Source: Pelagibacteraceae bacterium AG-464-P07
Lineage (GTDB): Bacteria; Pseudomonadota; Alphaproteobacteria; Pelagibacterales; Pelagibacteraceae
Direction of reading: 5' to 3'
DNA length: 64,000 nt
NCBI GenBank assembly: GCA_003211695.1
Contig: QCSA01000003.1
Location: 1-64,000, forward strand
In this document: one piece after another, positions 6,784 to 16,083 of the stretch
Layout of the letters: each line of letters opens with the position of its first letter
Numbering within the stretch: position 1 is the first letter of the stretch
Made by a program: the position numbers and the translations under genes
Notes under the pieces: model-generated
What the model was told of the DNA's origin: nothing
The model's input: the letters and a program-made list of their open reading frames with translations, nothing else
Databases searched by the model: none

Positions 6784-6811
6784 TTGACATATCTTATTAA
6801 ATCAATTTAAA
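6784..6811 (+). promoter_or_regulatory. Putative promoter of the cold-shock gene
   Basis: TTGACA (6784-6789), 16 bases, then TTTAAA (6806-6811). A second possible -10 box, TATAAT, lies at 6850-6855 but has no good -35 partner. The first would give a leader of about 50 bases that includes the hairpin at 6816-6840. Confidence 0.35.
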
Positions 6812-6815
6812 GGGG

Positions 6816-6840
6816 AGTTGTTGTAAGTTTTGCAACAACT
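6816..6840 (+). promoter_or_regulatory. Leader hairpin before the cold-shock gene
   Basis: AGTTGTTG (6816-6823) pairs with CAACAACT (6833-6840) around a 9-base loop. No T-run follows, so it is more likely a 5' leader structure than a terminator. Cold-shock mRNAs often carry structured leaders. A role here is inferred. Confidence 0.4.
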
Positions 6841-6869
6841 AAGTTAAACTATAATAAGGTAAAGTAGAA

Positions 6870-7079
6870 ATGAGTCTAAAAGGAAAAGTAAAATGGTTCA
6901 ATGGAACAAAAGGTTATGGTTTCATTGAAAGAGAAGATAAAGAAAAAGATGTGTTTGTTCATTCATCTGCAGTTCGTGATGCTGGCTTGAAGTATCTAAA
7001 TGAAGGTGATGAATTAACGTTTGAAGTTGAGAATACGGACAAAGGTCCTTCCGCAGTAAATCTGCAAAAAACTTCTTAA
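6870..7079 (+). CDS. Cold-shock (CspA family) protein
   Basis: This 69-residue single cold-shock domain begins LKGKVKWFN, has RNP1-like KGYGFIE and RNP2-like VFVHSSAV, and ends PSAVNLQK. Such proteins bind single-stranded RNA and DNA and melt mRNA structure. It is a separate transcription unit just outside the island, with its own promoter and a leader hairpin. Length and motifs are typical. Confidence 0.95.
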   Translation: MSLKGKVKWFNGTKGYGFIEREDKEKDVFVHSSAVRDAGLKYLNEGDELTFEVENTDKGPSAVNLQKTS

Positions 7080-7098
7080 TAGTATTTCAAACAAATTT

Positions 7099-7158
7099 TT
7101 GTATAGGGAAAAATAATATTAGTTTTTAAATTTAGGCTAATCTTATATCCCTATACAA
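7099..7158 (+). terminator. Inverted repeat after the cold-shock gene
   Basis: TTGTATAGGGA (7099-7109) is perfectly complementary to TCCCTATACAA (7148-7158), an 11-bp stem with a 38-base A/T-rich loop. A run of about 12 T follows at 7174. It could stop transcription or be a stable 3' UTR. The rest of 7080-7333 is A/T-rich with no gene. Confidence 0.4.
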
Positions 7159-7259
7159 TTCTTTGTTGCATAATTTTTTTTTTTTGGTATCTATTAGATA
7201 TGATTAAAAAACAAAAAAAATCATGCTTTTTTTCAAGTGCAAAACACCATTTTGTACAC

Positions 7260-7277
7260 GCTAAGCTATTGCTTAGC
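7260..7277. other. Small perfect hairpin upstream of tRNA-His
   Basis: GCTAAGC (7260-7266), TATT, GCTTAGC (7271-7277) form a 7-bp stem with a tetraloop. No T-run follows. Function unknown. Confidence 0.35.
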
Positions 7278-7333
7278 TATTAATCATATAAACAAATTTA
7301 AATTAAAAACTAAATAATATAAAACAAAGGAAT

Positions 7334-7410
7334 GCAGCTGTAGCTCAGATGGTTAGAGCGCTTGGTTGTGGACCAAGAGGTCGGTGGTTCGATCCCACCC
7401 AGCTGTACCA
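7334..7410 (+). tRNA. tRNA-His (anticodon GTG), no encoded G-1, A73
   Basis: This 77-base gene has an encoded CCA. The acceptor GCAGCTG pairs with CAGCTGT (G1-U72 wobble), the anticodon loop is TTGTGGA, and the T-arm is GTTCGATCCC. The base before G1 is T, and the discriminator is A. Most bacteria encode G-1 opposite C73, the main HisRS identity element. A group of alphaproteobacteria is known to lack it and to use A73. The gene lies five bases before hisS. Confidence 0.95.
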
Positions 7411-7414
7411 AAAA

Positions 7415-8842
7415 ATGAGCAAACAAAAAAAACTAAAACCAGAGCTAGCATCTGGTTTTAAAGATAGAAAGGGAAATGAACTAATACTTAAAGATCGTTT
7501 GATTGAAATAATTAAGCGTAACTTTCAACTATATGGTTTTGAGCCTTTAGAAACACCAGGATTTGAAATTTCAGAAAACATCGGTAAATTTTTACCTGAC
7601 GCGGATAGACCTATGGCCGGCGTTTTTGGATTTAAAGATCAAAAAGATTGGATTTCTTTAAGATATGATTTAACGGCCCCTCTAGCAAGATATGTCTCTG
7701 AAAATTTCGATAGCTTATCTAAGCCCTTTAAAAGATATCAAGTTGGTTCTGTATGGAGAAATGAAAAACCTGGACCAGGAAGATATAGAGAATTTACCCA
7801 AATTGATGCTGACATTGTTGGAACTAATAATGTTTCAGCTGATGCTGATATGTGTGTTTTATTAGCTGACACTTTAAACAAGTGCGGATTAGATAAAAAC
7901 GAATATTTAATTAAAGTAAGTAATAGAAAACTGATTCAAGGATTATTAGAAGAATTGAAAATAACGAAGGATTCAAAGAAACTCACGATAATAAGAGCGG
8001 TTGATAAATTAGATAGGGTGGATATAGCAGGAGTTAATGCTTTATTGGGCAAAGGAAGAAAAGATAAGTCAGGAGATTTTACAAAAGGAGCTGGACTAAC
8101 TGAAAATCAGTCTGAAGAAATCATTAGCTTTTTAAAAATTGATAGTTTTTCTAAACTAGGTAATTTATCCTCGAATACAACGTTCAAAGAAGGAATAAGC
8201 GAATTAAGCGAAATTTTTGAATTAACAAAAGTAAGCCAGTTTTCAGATCGAATAAAATTTTCACCAGCTGTAGTTAGGGGAATTGAATATTACACTGGTG
8301 CAATATTTGAGGCTAATTTACTTTTTAAAGTTAAAAATAAAAAGGGTGAAAAAGTTGAATTTGGTTCAGTGGGTGGCGGAGGTAGGTACGATGATTTAAT
8401 TGCTAGGTTTACCCAATCAAAATATCCAGCTACAGGAGTTTCAATAGGCCTAGACCGACTTTTATATGCGATTGATCAGAAAACAATAGAGAAAGTTAAA
8501 TATAATAATCCAGTTGTTATATGTGTGTTTGATAAAAAACAAATGCCTCAATACAACAAAATATTAACACTTCTAAGATCATCAAATATTAATTCAGAAA
8601 TTTACTGTGGTGATGGAAGTTTAAAATCCCAAATAAAATATGCTGATAAAAGAAATGCCCCAGCAGTTATATTGTGTGGTGATAATGAACTTAAATCAGG
8701 AACCGTCACTATAAAAAATCTTAAATTAGGAAGAGAAGCATCAGAAAACGTTAAGACAAGAGAAGATTGGACAAGTAACAAAACTGCTCAAATAACAGCT
8801 CAAATTGAGGATTTAGTAAATGAAATCAAAAAATTACTCTGA
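7415..8842 (+). CDS. hisS: Histidyl-tRNA synthetase
   Basis: This 475-residue class II synthetase charges tRNA-His. Motif 2 reads YQVGSVWRNEKPGPGRYREF (109-128), followed by TQIDADIVG, which resembles the eukaryote-like HisRS type of some alphaproteobacteria, not the usual bacterial RHERPQKGRYRQFHQ. VRGIEYYTG and GGGGRYDDL are present. The start is ATG 7415. A longer frame to 7349 would run through tRNA-His. The synthetase and its unusual tRNA are adjacent, consistent with the known co-evolution of the pair. It overlaps hisZ by 23 bases. Confidence 0.96.
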   Translation: MSKQKKLKPELASGFKDRKGNELILKDRLIEIIKRNFQLYGFEPLETPGFEISENIGKFLPDADRPMAGVFGFKDQKDWISLRYDLTAPLARYVSENFDSLSKPFKRYQVGSVWRNEKPGPGRYREFTQIDADIVGTNNVSADADMCVLLADTLNKCGLDKNEYLIKVSNRKLIQGLLEELKITKDSKKLTIIRAVDKLDRVDIAGVNALLGKGRKDKSGDFTKGAGLTENQSEEIISFLKIDSFSKLGNLSSNTTFKEGISELSEIFELTKVSQFSDRIKFSPAVVRGIEYYTGAIFEANLLFKVKNKKGEKVEFGSVGGGGRYDDLIARFTQSKYPATGVSIGLDRLLYAIDQKTIEKVKYNNPVVICVFDKKQMPQYNKILTLLRSSNINSEIYCGDGSLKSQIKYADKRNAPAVILCGDNELKSGTVTIKNLKLGREASENVKTREDWTSNKTAQITAQIEDLVNEIKKLL

Positions 8843-9890
8843 AAAAATTTTAGACGTTTTTAAAAAAAACAGGTTTGTTTTTTTAGAACCTGATGTTCTT
8901 TTAGATTCAAATTATATCATTGAAAGATCTGGTGAAAATTTTAAGAAATTAATGCTTACGTTCGATGATGATAGTGGAAAAAATATATGTTTAAGACCCG
9001 ATTTAACAATTGCCTCATGTGTTAAATATTTAAAAGAAAATTTCAAAGGTACAGCAAAGATTTATTATTCGGGGCAGGCATATAGAAGATCTAATAATAA
9101 GAAAGAATCAATTATCAACGATCAAATCGGTCTTGAAATTATTGGTTCCAAAAAAAAATCATCAGATGATAAAGAGATTATAAGTACTATTCTGAAATCG
9201 ATTAATAAAATTAAAATAAAAAATGTCTCAATAAATATTGGCGATGTAAGTTTATTTAGACAACTTATAGATTCTCTTAGTATACCTGAGAGGTGGAAGT
9301 TAAGGTTAACAAGACATTTTTGGAGACCTAAGTATTTTGAAGATTTGCTTAATAGGTTAGAAACAAATTCAGATACCGACCCCATGACTGTTAATTTTGA
9401 TAAAAAGAAATTTTCTGAAATGAAAAAGCTTAATCAAAATCAAGAAATTGCAGGCCGAAAAATTTCAGAAATTTTATCTAGGTTTGATAAGAAGATTCGT
9501 GACCCAAGATCTTTTGCAGAAGGAAAAAAGACTGCAAACATTATTCGTGAATTTCTTAAAATTAGTTGTCCCATTCATCAAATGGATAAAAATCTCAACA
9601 AGTTTTATAAAAAAAACAATATTAAAAAAAATGTAATTAAAAATTTATTGCCTACAAAAAGTTTATCTAAAAAAGATTACAAAATATTTTTTTCTACAAA
9701 TTTTGGTAGAGATATTGAATATTATACCGGAATGGTTTTTGAAATATGGGCATCAACAAATAAAAATAAACAAGAAATAGCGAGAGGTGGAAGATACGAC
9801 GATTTATTAAAAAGTTTAGGCTCTAAGAAAGATGTTTCTGCTGTTGGGGCAGCAATAAATTTAAATAACCTATCAAAGCTTACACAATGA
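8820..9890 (+). CDS. hisZ: ATP phosphoribosyltransferase regulatory subunit
   Basis: This 356-residue HisRS-like paralogue forms the complex with short HisG that carries the histidine feedback site. It keeps class II features (RPDLTIASC, YYSGQAYRR, REIEYYTG-like GRDIEYYTG, ARGGRYDDL) but is placed between hisS and hisG and lacks synthetase-specific motifs. ATG at 8820 lies inside the 3' end of hisS (23-base overlap), and its TGA overlaps the hisG ATG. This points to translational coupling of the trio. Confidence 0.93.
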   Translation: MKSKNYSEKILDVFKKNRFVFLEPDVLLDSNYIIERSGENFKKLMLTFDDDSGKNICLRPDLTIASCVKYLKENFKGTAKIYYSGQAYRRSNNKKESIINDQIGLEIIGSKKKSSDDKEIISTILKSINKIKIKNVSINIGDVSLFRQLIDSLSIPERWKLRLTRHFWRPKYFEDLLNRLETNSDTDPMTVNFDKKKFSEMKKLNQNQEIAGRKISEILSRFDKKIRDPRSFAEGKKTANIIREFLKISCPIHQMDKNLNKFYKKNNIKKNVIKNLLPTKSLSKKDYKIFFSTNFGRDIEYYTGMVFEIWASTNKNKQEIARGGRYDDLLKSLGSKKDVSAVGAAINLNNLSKLTQ

Positions 9891-10576
9891 AAGATTTAGT
9901 TGTAATTGGTTTACCCAGCAAAGGCAGGCTTAAAGAAAGCGCAATTAACTTTTTAGAAAAAAATAATCTAAAATTAACTTCCAAAGGAGGAGATAGAGAT
10001 TATTTTGCAGATCTTGATAATTTATCAAATGCCAAAGTTATTTATTTACATGCTAGAGAGATAATAGAAAGGCTAGGTGACGGTACACTTGATGTAGGAA
10101 TATCAGGCTTAGATTTATTAAGAGAGTCTTCTAACAGCCTACAAAAAAAAGTAGAAACTTTAAAAGAATTAAATTTTGGTAAAGCCAACTTAGTTGTTGC
10201 GATACCTAATGATTGGATTGATGTTCAAACGGTTGCAGATTTGGAAGAAGTATCATTTTATTTTAGAGATAAGAAAAATTCACGACTAAGAATTGCTACA
10301 AAGTATCCAAATTTGACCAATAAGTTTTTTGCAACTAAGGGTGTAACCCAATATAGACTTATTTCAAGCTTGGGTGCTACAGAAACATATCCATTTACTG
10401 GATCATCAGAAATTATTACCGACATAACTTCAACTGGAAGTACTTTAAAAGCAAATAATCTAAGAATTTTAAAAGATGGGTCAATCTTACAATCTTGTGC
10501 ATGCGTTTTAGCTTCAAAAAAATCTTTAAGAAATAAAAATAAAAAAAAAACAATAAACTTATTTTTAGGAAAATAA
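9887..10576 (+). CDS. hisG: ATP phosphoribosyltransferase catalytic subunit, short form
   Basis: HisG condenses ATP with PRPP, the first step of histidine synthesis. At 229 residues it is the short form, without the C-terminal regulatory domain and dependent on HisZ. Visible motifs are GLPSKGRLKE at the N-terminus, DVGISGLDLL, RIATKYPNLT and DITSTGSTLKAN (the PRPP loop). ATGA overlap with hisZ. A strong intrinsic terminator follows at once. Confidence 0.96.
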   Translation: MKDLVVIGLPSKGRLKESAINFLEKNNLKLTSKGGDRDYFADLDNLSNAKVIYLHAREIIERLGDGTLDVGISGLDLLRESSNSLQKKVETLKELNFGKANLVVAIPNDWIDVQTVADLEEVSFYFRDKKNSRLRIATKYPNLTNKFFATKGVTQYRLISSLGATETYPFTGSSEIITDITSTGSTLKANNLRILKDGSILQSCACVLASKKSLRNKNKKKTINLFLGK

Positions 10577-10604
10577 AAAAAAGGCCGCTTTGTGCGGCCT
10601 TTTT
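10577..10604 (+). terminator. Intrinsic terminator after hisG
   Basis: GGCCGC (10583-10588) and GCGGCC (10594-10599) form a stem around TTTGT, flanked by an A-run and a T-run that extend it. The symmetry allows it to work in both directions, ending hisG and any minus-strand transcript from the small gene at 10792. Confidence 0.9.
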
Positions 10605-10641
10605 GAATTCGTTAACTTGATTGGGTTACATTCGCATTCCA
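10600..10641 (-). repeat. Degenerate third copy of the groEL/typA 3' end
   Basis: After the hisG terminator the plus strand reads TTTTTGAATT, then GGGTTACATTCGCATTCCAT. This parallels TTTTAGAATT then GGGATTACATTCCCATTCCA at the typA 3' end and the same at groEL. Read on the minus strand it would encode a GMRM stop, like the GMGM stop of the other two. A stop lies upstream in frame, so it is a relic. Confidence 0.4.
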
Positions 10642-10682
10642 TCAAAAATTACCTAAGTAAATAGAGACTTATTTTAAATAGA

Positions 10683-11110
10683 ACATTGCAAAGACATTGC
10701 AGATTAGCATTCCCAAAGAACTTTTAACGAAGATGAAGACATTGCAAATTGTTATAAGCAATAAGTAGGGGCGTTCTGTATCTCGGTCGCCTTATTTACT
10801 CTTATTTTTTCTTTTTTCCATTCTCCAAAGTATAAAAAATAATAGAATTAATCCTGGTTGCAAAATTACAAAAATAACTATGTTTGCCATATTGTAACCC
10901 ATCCCAGTAATTGCCCCGATATACTGCAAAACTCCTACACACCACCAAAAAAATTGATCAATCATTTTTTTTTAATTTTTTTAAAAAGTATATATTTAAA
11001 AGTGTCTGCCTTCAAATTAGGTGTCTGCTCTAGTGTCTGCTATTAAAAATAAAAAATTTATTAATGGAATGGGAATTCACGGAAGCAAAGAACATTGTTT
11101 AGACATTGCA
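10683..11110. repeat. Dispersed AGACATTGCA decamers
   Basis: AGACATTGCA occurs exactly at 10692-10701, 10737-10746 and 11101-11110. GAACATTGCA is at 10681-10690 and AGAACATTG at about 11089-11097. They flank the small membrane-protein gene on both sides. The function is unknown. Confidence 0.45.
10792..10965 (-). CDS. Small membrane protein, 57 residues, unknown function
   Basis: The minus-strand frame from ATG 10965 to TAA 10792 encodes 57 residues, beginning MIDQFFWWCVGVLQYIG. A central hydrophobic helix (about residues 27-47, with IVIFVILQPGLILLFFILW) follows, and the end is a basic tail (KRKNKSK). The aromatic opening, single membrane helix and positively charged tail read as a real protein, and the codon use fits the genome. 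The family is not recognised. It lies between hisG and typA, flanked by AGACATTGCA repeats. A neighbouring RNA gene was considered but not seen. Confidence 0.6.
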   Translation of the reverse strand: MIDQFFWWCVGVLQYIGAITGMGYNMANIVIFVILQPGLILLFFILWRMEKRKNKSK

Positions 11111-11122
11111 ATGACCAGATAC

Positions 11123-11158
11123 AAAAAAACCCCCGAAGTGTTTAACAACGGGGGTTTT
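11123..11158 (-). terminator. Intrinsic terminator of typA
   Basis: On the minus strand a CCCCCG/CGGGGG stem (11130-11135 with 11149-11154) with A/T flanks is followed by a T-run. The stem half and downstream bases 11149-11168 are identical over 20 bases to 13112-13131 at the groEL terminator, so this terminator appears to be a copy of that one. Confidence 0.88.
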
Positions 11159-11185
11159 AGAATTTTTAAGTCTAGATAGACGGGA

Positions 11186-13048
11186 TTACATTCCCATTCC
11201 ACCCATTCCTCCAGGGGGTATACTACCAGCAGCTCCAGATTTTTCACTTTTTTTTCTTTCATGAGGGTCCAATATAGCCTTTCTTAATCTACAAGATTTT
11301 GGAGTAATTTCTAAAGCTTCATCACCATTAAGTATACTTAGCTGCTCAGCAATTGACATCTTACGTATTGGCGTCAGCACGATGTTTTCATCAGTTCCTT
11401 GAGTTCTCATGTTTGTAAGCTTTTTACCCTTCATAACATTAATGATCATATCACCAGGTTTTGGAGCTAGCCCGACAATCATTCCAGCATAAACAGAGTC
11501 ATTATGAGTAACAAACATTTCACCTCTCGCCTGTAAATTATATATTGCAAAAGCAACAGCTTTACCTTTTTCCATTGAAATTAATGCACCATTTCTTCTG
11601 ACTTCCATCTCACCTTCAAATTTTCCATAAGAATGAAATATTCTATTAATCACACCGTTACCTTTTGTTAATGTTAGAAATTTACTTGTGTAACCCATCA
11701 AACCTCTGGTAGGCGCATGAAATATTAATCTTTTCTTGTCTTTTCCTGTATCTTTAAGGTCAATTAATTTACCTTTTCTTCTATTCATTGAGTCGATTAC
11801 TTTTGAAGAATATTCTTCGTCTAAATCCATAGTAATTTCTTCAATTGGTTCTAATCTATTTCCATTATCATCTTTTTTAAATAAAACTTTAGGTGGACTT
11901 ACAGTCATTTCAAAACCTTCACGCCTCATTTGTGTTAGTAAAATTTCAAGCATCAGTTCTCCTCTTCCACTTATTTCAAATGAATCTTTACCTGTATTTT
12001 CTGAAAAAGTAATTCCAACATTATTTTGTGCCTCAAGTACCAATCTATCTCTAATTTGTGTACTTGTTAATTTTTTACCTTCTATGCCTGCAAGAGGGGA
12101 ACTATTAACAGTTATTGTAATTGACATTGTTGGAGGATCTATAGGAGTTGCTGCTATTGGTTCATTAACATCAAGATCACAAATAGTATCTGCGACGTTT
12201 GCCTTTTCTAATCCAGCTATTACCACAATATCTCCAGCCTCACCAACATCAATAGTAACCTTTTTTGTTCCCTCGTACCTAAAGATTTTAGTTAGTCTAC
12301 CTTCGTCTACTTTTTCCCCTTGAAGATTTATAGCTTTAATTTGTTGATTAGCTTTTGCAGTTCCTTGAGATATTCTTCCAACCAAACTTCTACCTAAAAA
12401 ACTATCAGCGTATAAAAGAGTAGATAACATTGCAAAAGGTTTTGATTTATCAAACTCAGCAGGTTTGACCTGATCAATAATCAGATCTAATAATGGATTA
12501 AGATTTTCTCTTGGTCCGTCCAATTCTTTACTTGCCCATCCAGATCTTCCACTTGCATATAAAACAGGAAAATCTAATTGCTCTTCATTAGCATCTAAAC
12601 TTACAAATAAATCAAAAGTCTCTTCTAAAACTTCGTCAGCTCTTTGATCAGGTTTGTCTAGCTTATTAATAACTACTATTGGTTTTAAACCTTGTCTAAG
12701 AGCTTTTGCTAATACAAATTTAGTTTGTGGCATTACACCCTCTGTAGAGTCTATTAGCAATAATGCTCCATCTGCCATGCTCAACACACGTTCAACTTCA
12801 GCTGCAAAATCTCTGTGACCCGGTGTGTCAATGATATTTACTCTTGAGTTTTTCCAATTAATCGAAGCAGGCTTTGCTAAAATTGTAATACCTCTTTCTT
12901 TTTCTAATTCTCCAGAGTCCATAAGTCTTTCATCAACAATTTCATTTTCTCTAAATGATCCACTCTGTTTCATTAAATTATCTATAAGAGTAGTTTTGCC
13001 GTGATCAACGTGAGCTATAATTGTTATATTTCGAATACTGTTGTTCAT
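11186..13048 (-). CDS. typA: GTP-binding protein TypA/BipA with a GroEL-like GGM tail
   Basis: This 620-residue ribosome-associated translational GTPase has EF-G-like domains. It shows HVDHGKT (13-19), DTPGHRDFAAEVERV, NKLDKPDQR, and the C-terminal RLRKAILDPHERK that usually ends the protein. Beyond this lies an extra tail of about 20 residues ending [12 protein letters not shown]. That tail is not a TypA feature and closely matches the GroEL C-terminus encoded just upstream. The DNA match continues through the 3' UTR into the terminator. The start is ATG 13048. No strong ribosome binding site is seen. A palindrome TATACATGTATA lies at 13062-13073. Confidence 0.95.
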   Translation of the reverse strand: MNNSIRNITIIAHVDHGKTTLIDNLMKQSGSFRENEIVDERLMDSGELEKERGITILAKPASINWKNSRVNIIDTPGHRDFAAEVERVLSMADGALLLIDSTEGVMPQTKFVLAKALRQGLKPIVVINKLDKPDQRADEVLEETFDLFVSLDANEEQLDFPVLYASGRSGWASKELDGPRENLNPLLDLIIDQVKPAEFDKSKPFAMLSTLLYADSFLGRSLVGRISQGTAKANQQIKAINLQGEKVDEGRLTKIFRYEGTKKVTIDVGEAGDIVVIAGLEKANVADTICDLDVNEPIAATPIDPPTMSITITVNSSPLAGIEGKKLTSTQIRDRLVLEAQNNVGITFSENTGKDSFEISGRGELMLEILLTQMRREGFEMTVSPPKVLFKKDDNGNRLEPIEEITMDLDEEYSSKVIDSMNRRKGKLIDLKDTGKDKKRLIFHAPTRGLMGYTSKFLTLTKGNGVINRIFHSYGKFEGEMEVRRNGALISMEKGKAVAFAIYNLQARGEMFVTHNDSVYAGMIVGLAPKPGDMIINVMKGKKLTNMRTQGTDENIVLTPIRKMSIAEQLSILNGDEALEITPKSCRLRKAILDPHERKKSEKSGAAGSIPPGGMGGMGM

Positions 13049-13090
13049 AATTTGAGGCTCTTATACATGTATAGTTACATTTGAAAACTA

Positions 13091-13122
13091 AAAAAAAACC
13101 CCCGGTTTTATCGGGGGTTTTA
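13091..13122 (-). terminator. Intrinsic terminator of groESL
   Basis: CCCCCG (13099-13104) pairs with CGGGGG (13112-13117) around GTTTTAT, with an A/T-extended stem and a T-run on the minus strand. It is the parent of, or sibling to, the typA terminator. Confidence 0.88.
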
Positions 13123-13149
13123 GAATTTTTAGGTTCTAGAGAGATGGGA

Positions 13150-14808
<1,659 letters not shown>

Positions 14809-14824
14809 TTATTAACCTTTCAAT

Positions 14825-15121
14825 TTATTTTTTTCTTTTTGCAATACCCAGAATATCAGATTCTTTCATTATGCTATATTCGGTTCCATCAATTTTTATT
14901 TCAGTACCCGACCACTTTCCAAACAGAACAATATCACCAACTTTTACATCCATTGATACTATTTTTCCATCTTCTGATTTTGCGCCAGGCCCAACAGCTA
15001 CAACTTCACCTTCTTGTGGTTTTTCTTTTGCTGTATCAGGAATAATTATTCCTCCAGCAGTTTTTTCTTCGCTGTCTAAAGCTTTTATTAACACTCTATC
15101 GTGTAAAGGTCTAAATTTCAT
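14825..15121 (-). CDS. groES: 10 kDa co-chaperonin GroES
   Basis: This 98-residue protein forms the lid of the GroEL cage. It shows [13 protein letters not shown], the mobile loop [19 protein letters not shown] that contacts GroEL, and [16 protein letters not shown]. The start is ATG 15121 with GGAGA ahead. It heads the groESL operon. A heat-shock-type promoter, not a CIRCE element, is seen upstream. Confidence 0.98.
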   Translation of the reverse strand: MKFRPLHDRVLIKALDSEEKTAGGIIIPDTAKEKPQEGEVVAVGPGAKSEDGKIVSMDVKVGDIVLFGKWSGTEIKIDGTEYSIMKESDILGIAKRKK

Positions 15122-15151
15122 TTGTATCTCCTATTCAGAATCTGAAAAAGA

Positions 15152-15179
15152 TATAAATATGTAATCAAGTTATTTCAAG
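15152..15179 (-). promoter_or_regulatory. Putative sigma-32-type promoter of groESL
   Basis: On the minus strand CTTGAAA (15179-15173) is followed, after 11 bases, by CATATTTAT (15161-15153). This matches the RpoH -35 exactly and the CCCATNTA-type -10 loosely. No TTAGCACTC/GAGTGCTAA (CIRCE) pair is present. Called by eye. Confidence 0.45.
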
Positions 15180-15255
15180 ATGGGAATCAAAATTAACTTA
15201 ACCTTTAAAAAACATTGAAAATACTATATTTTTTGCATTTAAATTTACTTTATTC

Positions 15256-16080
15256 ATGAGTTTTGTGCACTTAAAAAATGGATTACGGGAAATAGTCAAT
15301 AATTATGAAATTTTCTCTATTGATTTATGGGGTGTAGTGCATAACGGAGTATCATTAAATTGTGCTGCAATTGAAGTACTAGATAATTTAAAAATAAAAA
15401 ATAAAAAATTTATTTTAATGACTAATGCACCTAGACCAAGACAAAACGTGGCTAATTTTTTAAGCAAAATAAATTTTAATAAAGATTATTATCAAAATAT
15501 TTTTACCTCAGGTGATGCAGCTTTAAATTCATTAAGATTAAACTCTCATGGTAAAAATTTTTTTCATTTAGGTCCAAAGCGGGATATGGATTTATTTTTT
15601 GAATTTAAAGAAAAAAGAAAAGACAAAATAAAATCCGCAGAATTTATTTTATGTACTGGTTTGTTTGACGATCAAAAAAATAATCTTTTTTATTATAAGA
15701 ATTTACTAAAAAAATATGTCAATAAAAAAATGGTTTGCACAAATCCAGATTTAATAGTGCATAGAGGCGATAGAGAAGAATATTGTGCTGGATCAGTTGC
15801 TAAAGTTTTTGAAGAAATGAACGGAAAAGTAATCTACTATGGAAAACCTCATCCTGAGATTTATAAAGATTGTATTCAAGATGAAAAAAGAGTGTTGGTA
15901 ATTGGAGATAATCTAAATACAGATATAAGAGGAGCAAATAATATGCATTATGATTCTTTATTTATAAAAAATGGAATTCATAAAAATGAATTTAAGAACC
16001 TAACACCCGACGATTTTGATGAAATATTTAATAAATATCAAGTCAAAATTAATTATTATCAAAATCATTTGTCATGGTAA
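15256..16080 (+). CDS. HAD-superfamily class IIA hydrolase-like protein
   Basis: This 274-residue protein is of the TIGR01459 type found in alphaproteobacteria. The first HAD motif reads SIDLWGVVHNG with Asp23. The usual second Asp (DxD) is replaced by Trp (DLW), as in this subfamily. LMTNAPRPR gives the second motif, and GKPHPEIY with VIGDNLNTDIRGA gives the third and fourth. The substrate is unknown, and loss of the second Asp makes ordinary phosphatase chemistry uncertain. It sits directly upstream of ribF with a three-base gap, so it may be part of that operon. Confidence 0.82.
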   Translation: MSFVHLKNGLREIVNNYEIFSIDLWGVVHNGVSLNCAAIEVLDNLKIKNKKFILMTNAPRPRQNVANFLSKINFNKDYYQNIFTSGDAALNSLRLNSHGKNFFHLGPKRDMDLFFEFKEKRKDKIKSAEFILCTGLFDDQKNNLFYYKNLLKKYVNKKMVCTNPDLIVHRGDREEYCAGSVAKVFEEMNGKVIYYGKPHPEIYKDCIQDEKRVLVIGDNLNTDIRGANNMHYDSLFIKNGIHKNEFKNLTPDDFDEIFNKYQVKINYYQNHLSW

Positions 16081-16083
16081 TAA

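Noticed and set aside
7349-7414. N-terminal extension of hisS reaching back to 7349
   Set aside because: It would translate through most of tRNA-His; the ATG at 7415 directly precedes the conserved HisRS N-terminus.
10605-10791. Structured RNA gene (such as 6S, SRP or RNase P RNA) between hisG and typA
   Set aside because: None of the conserved core motifs of those RNAs was found on either strand.
15122-15255. CIRCE element before groES
   Set aside because: The TTAGCACTC/GAGTGCTAA arms are absent.
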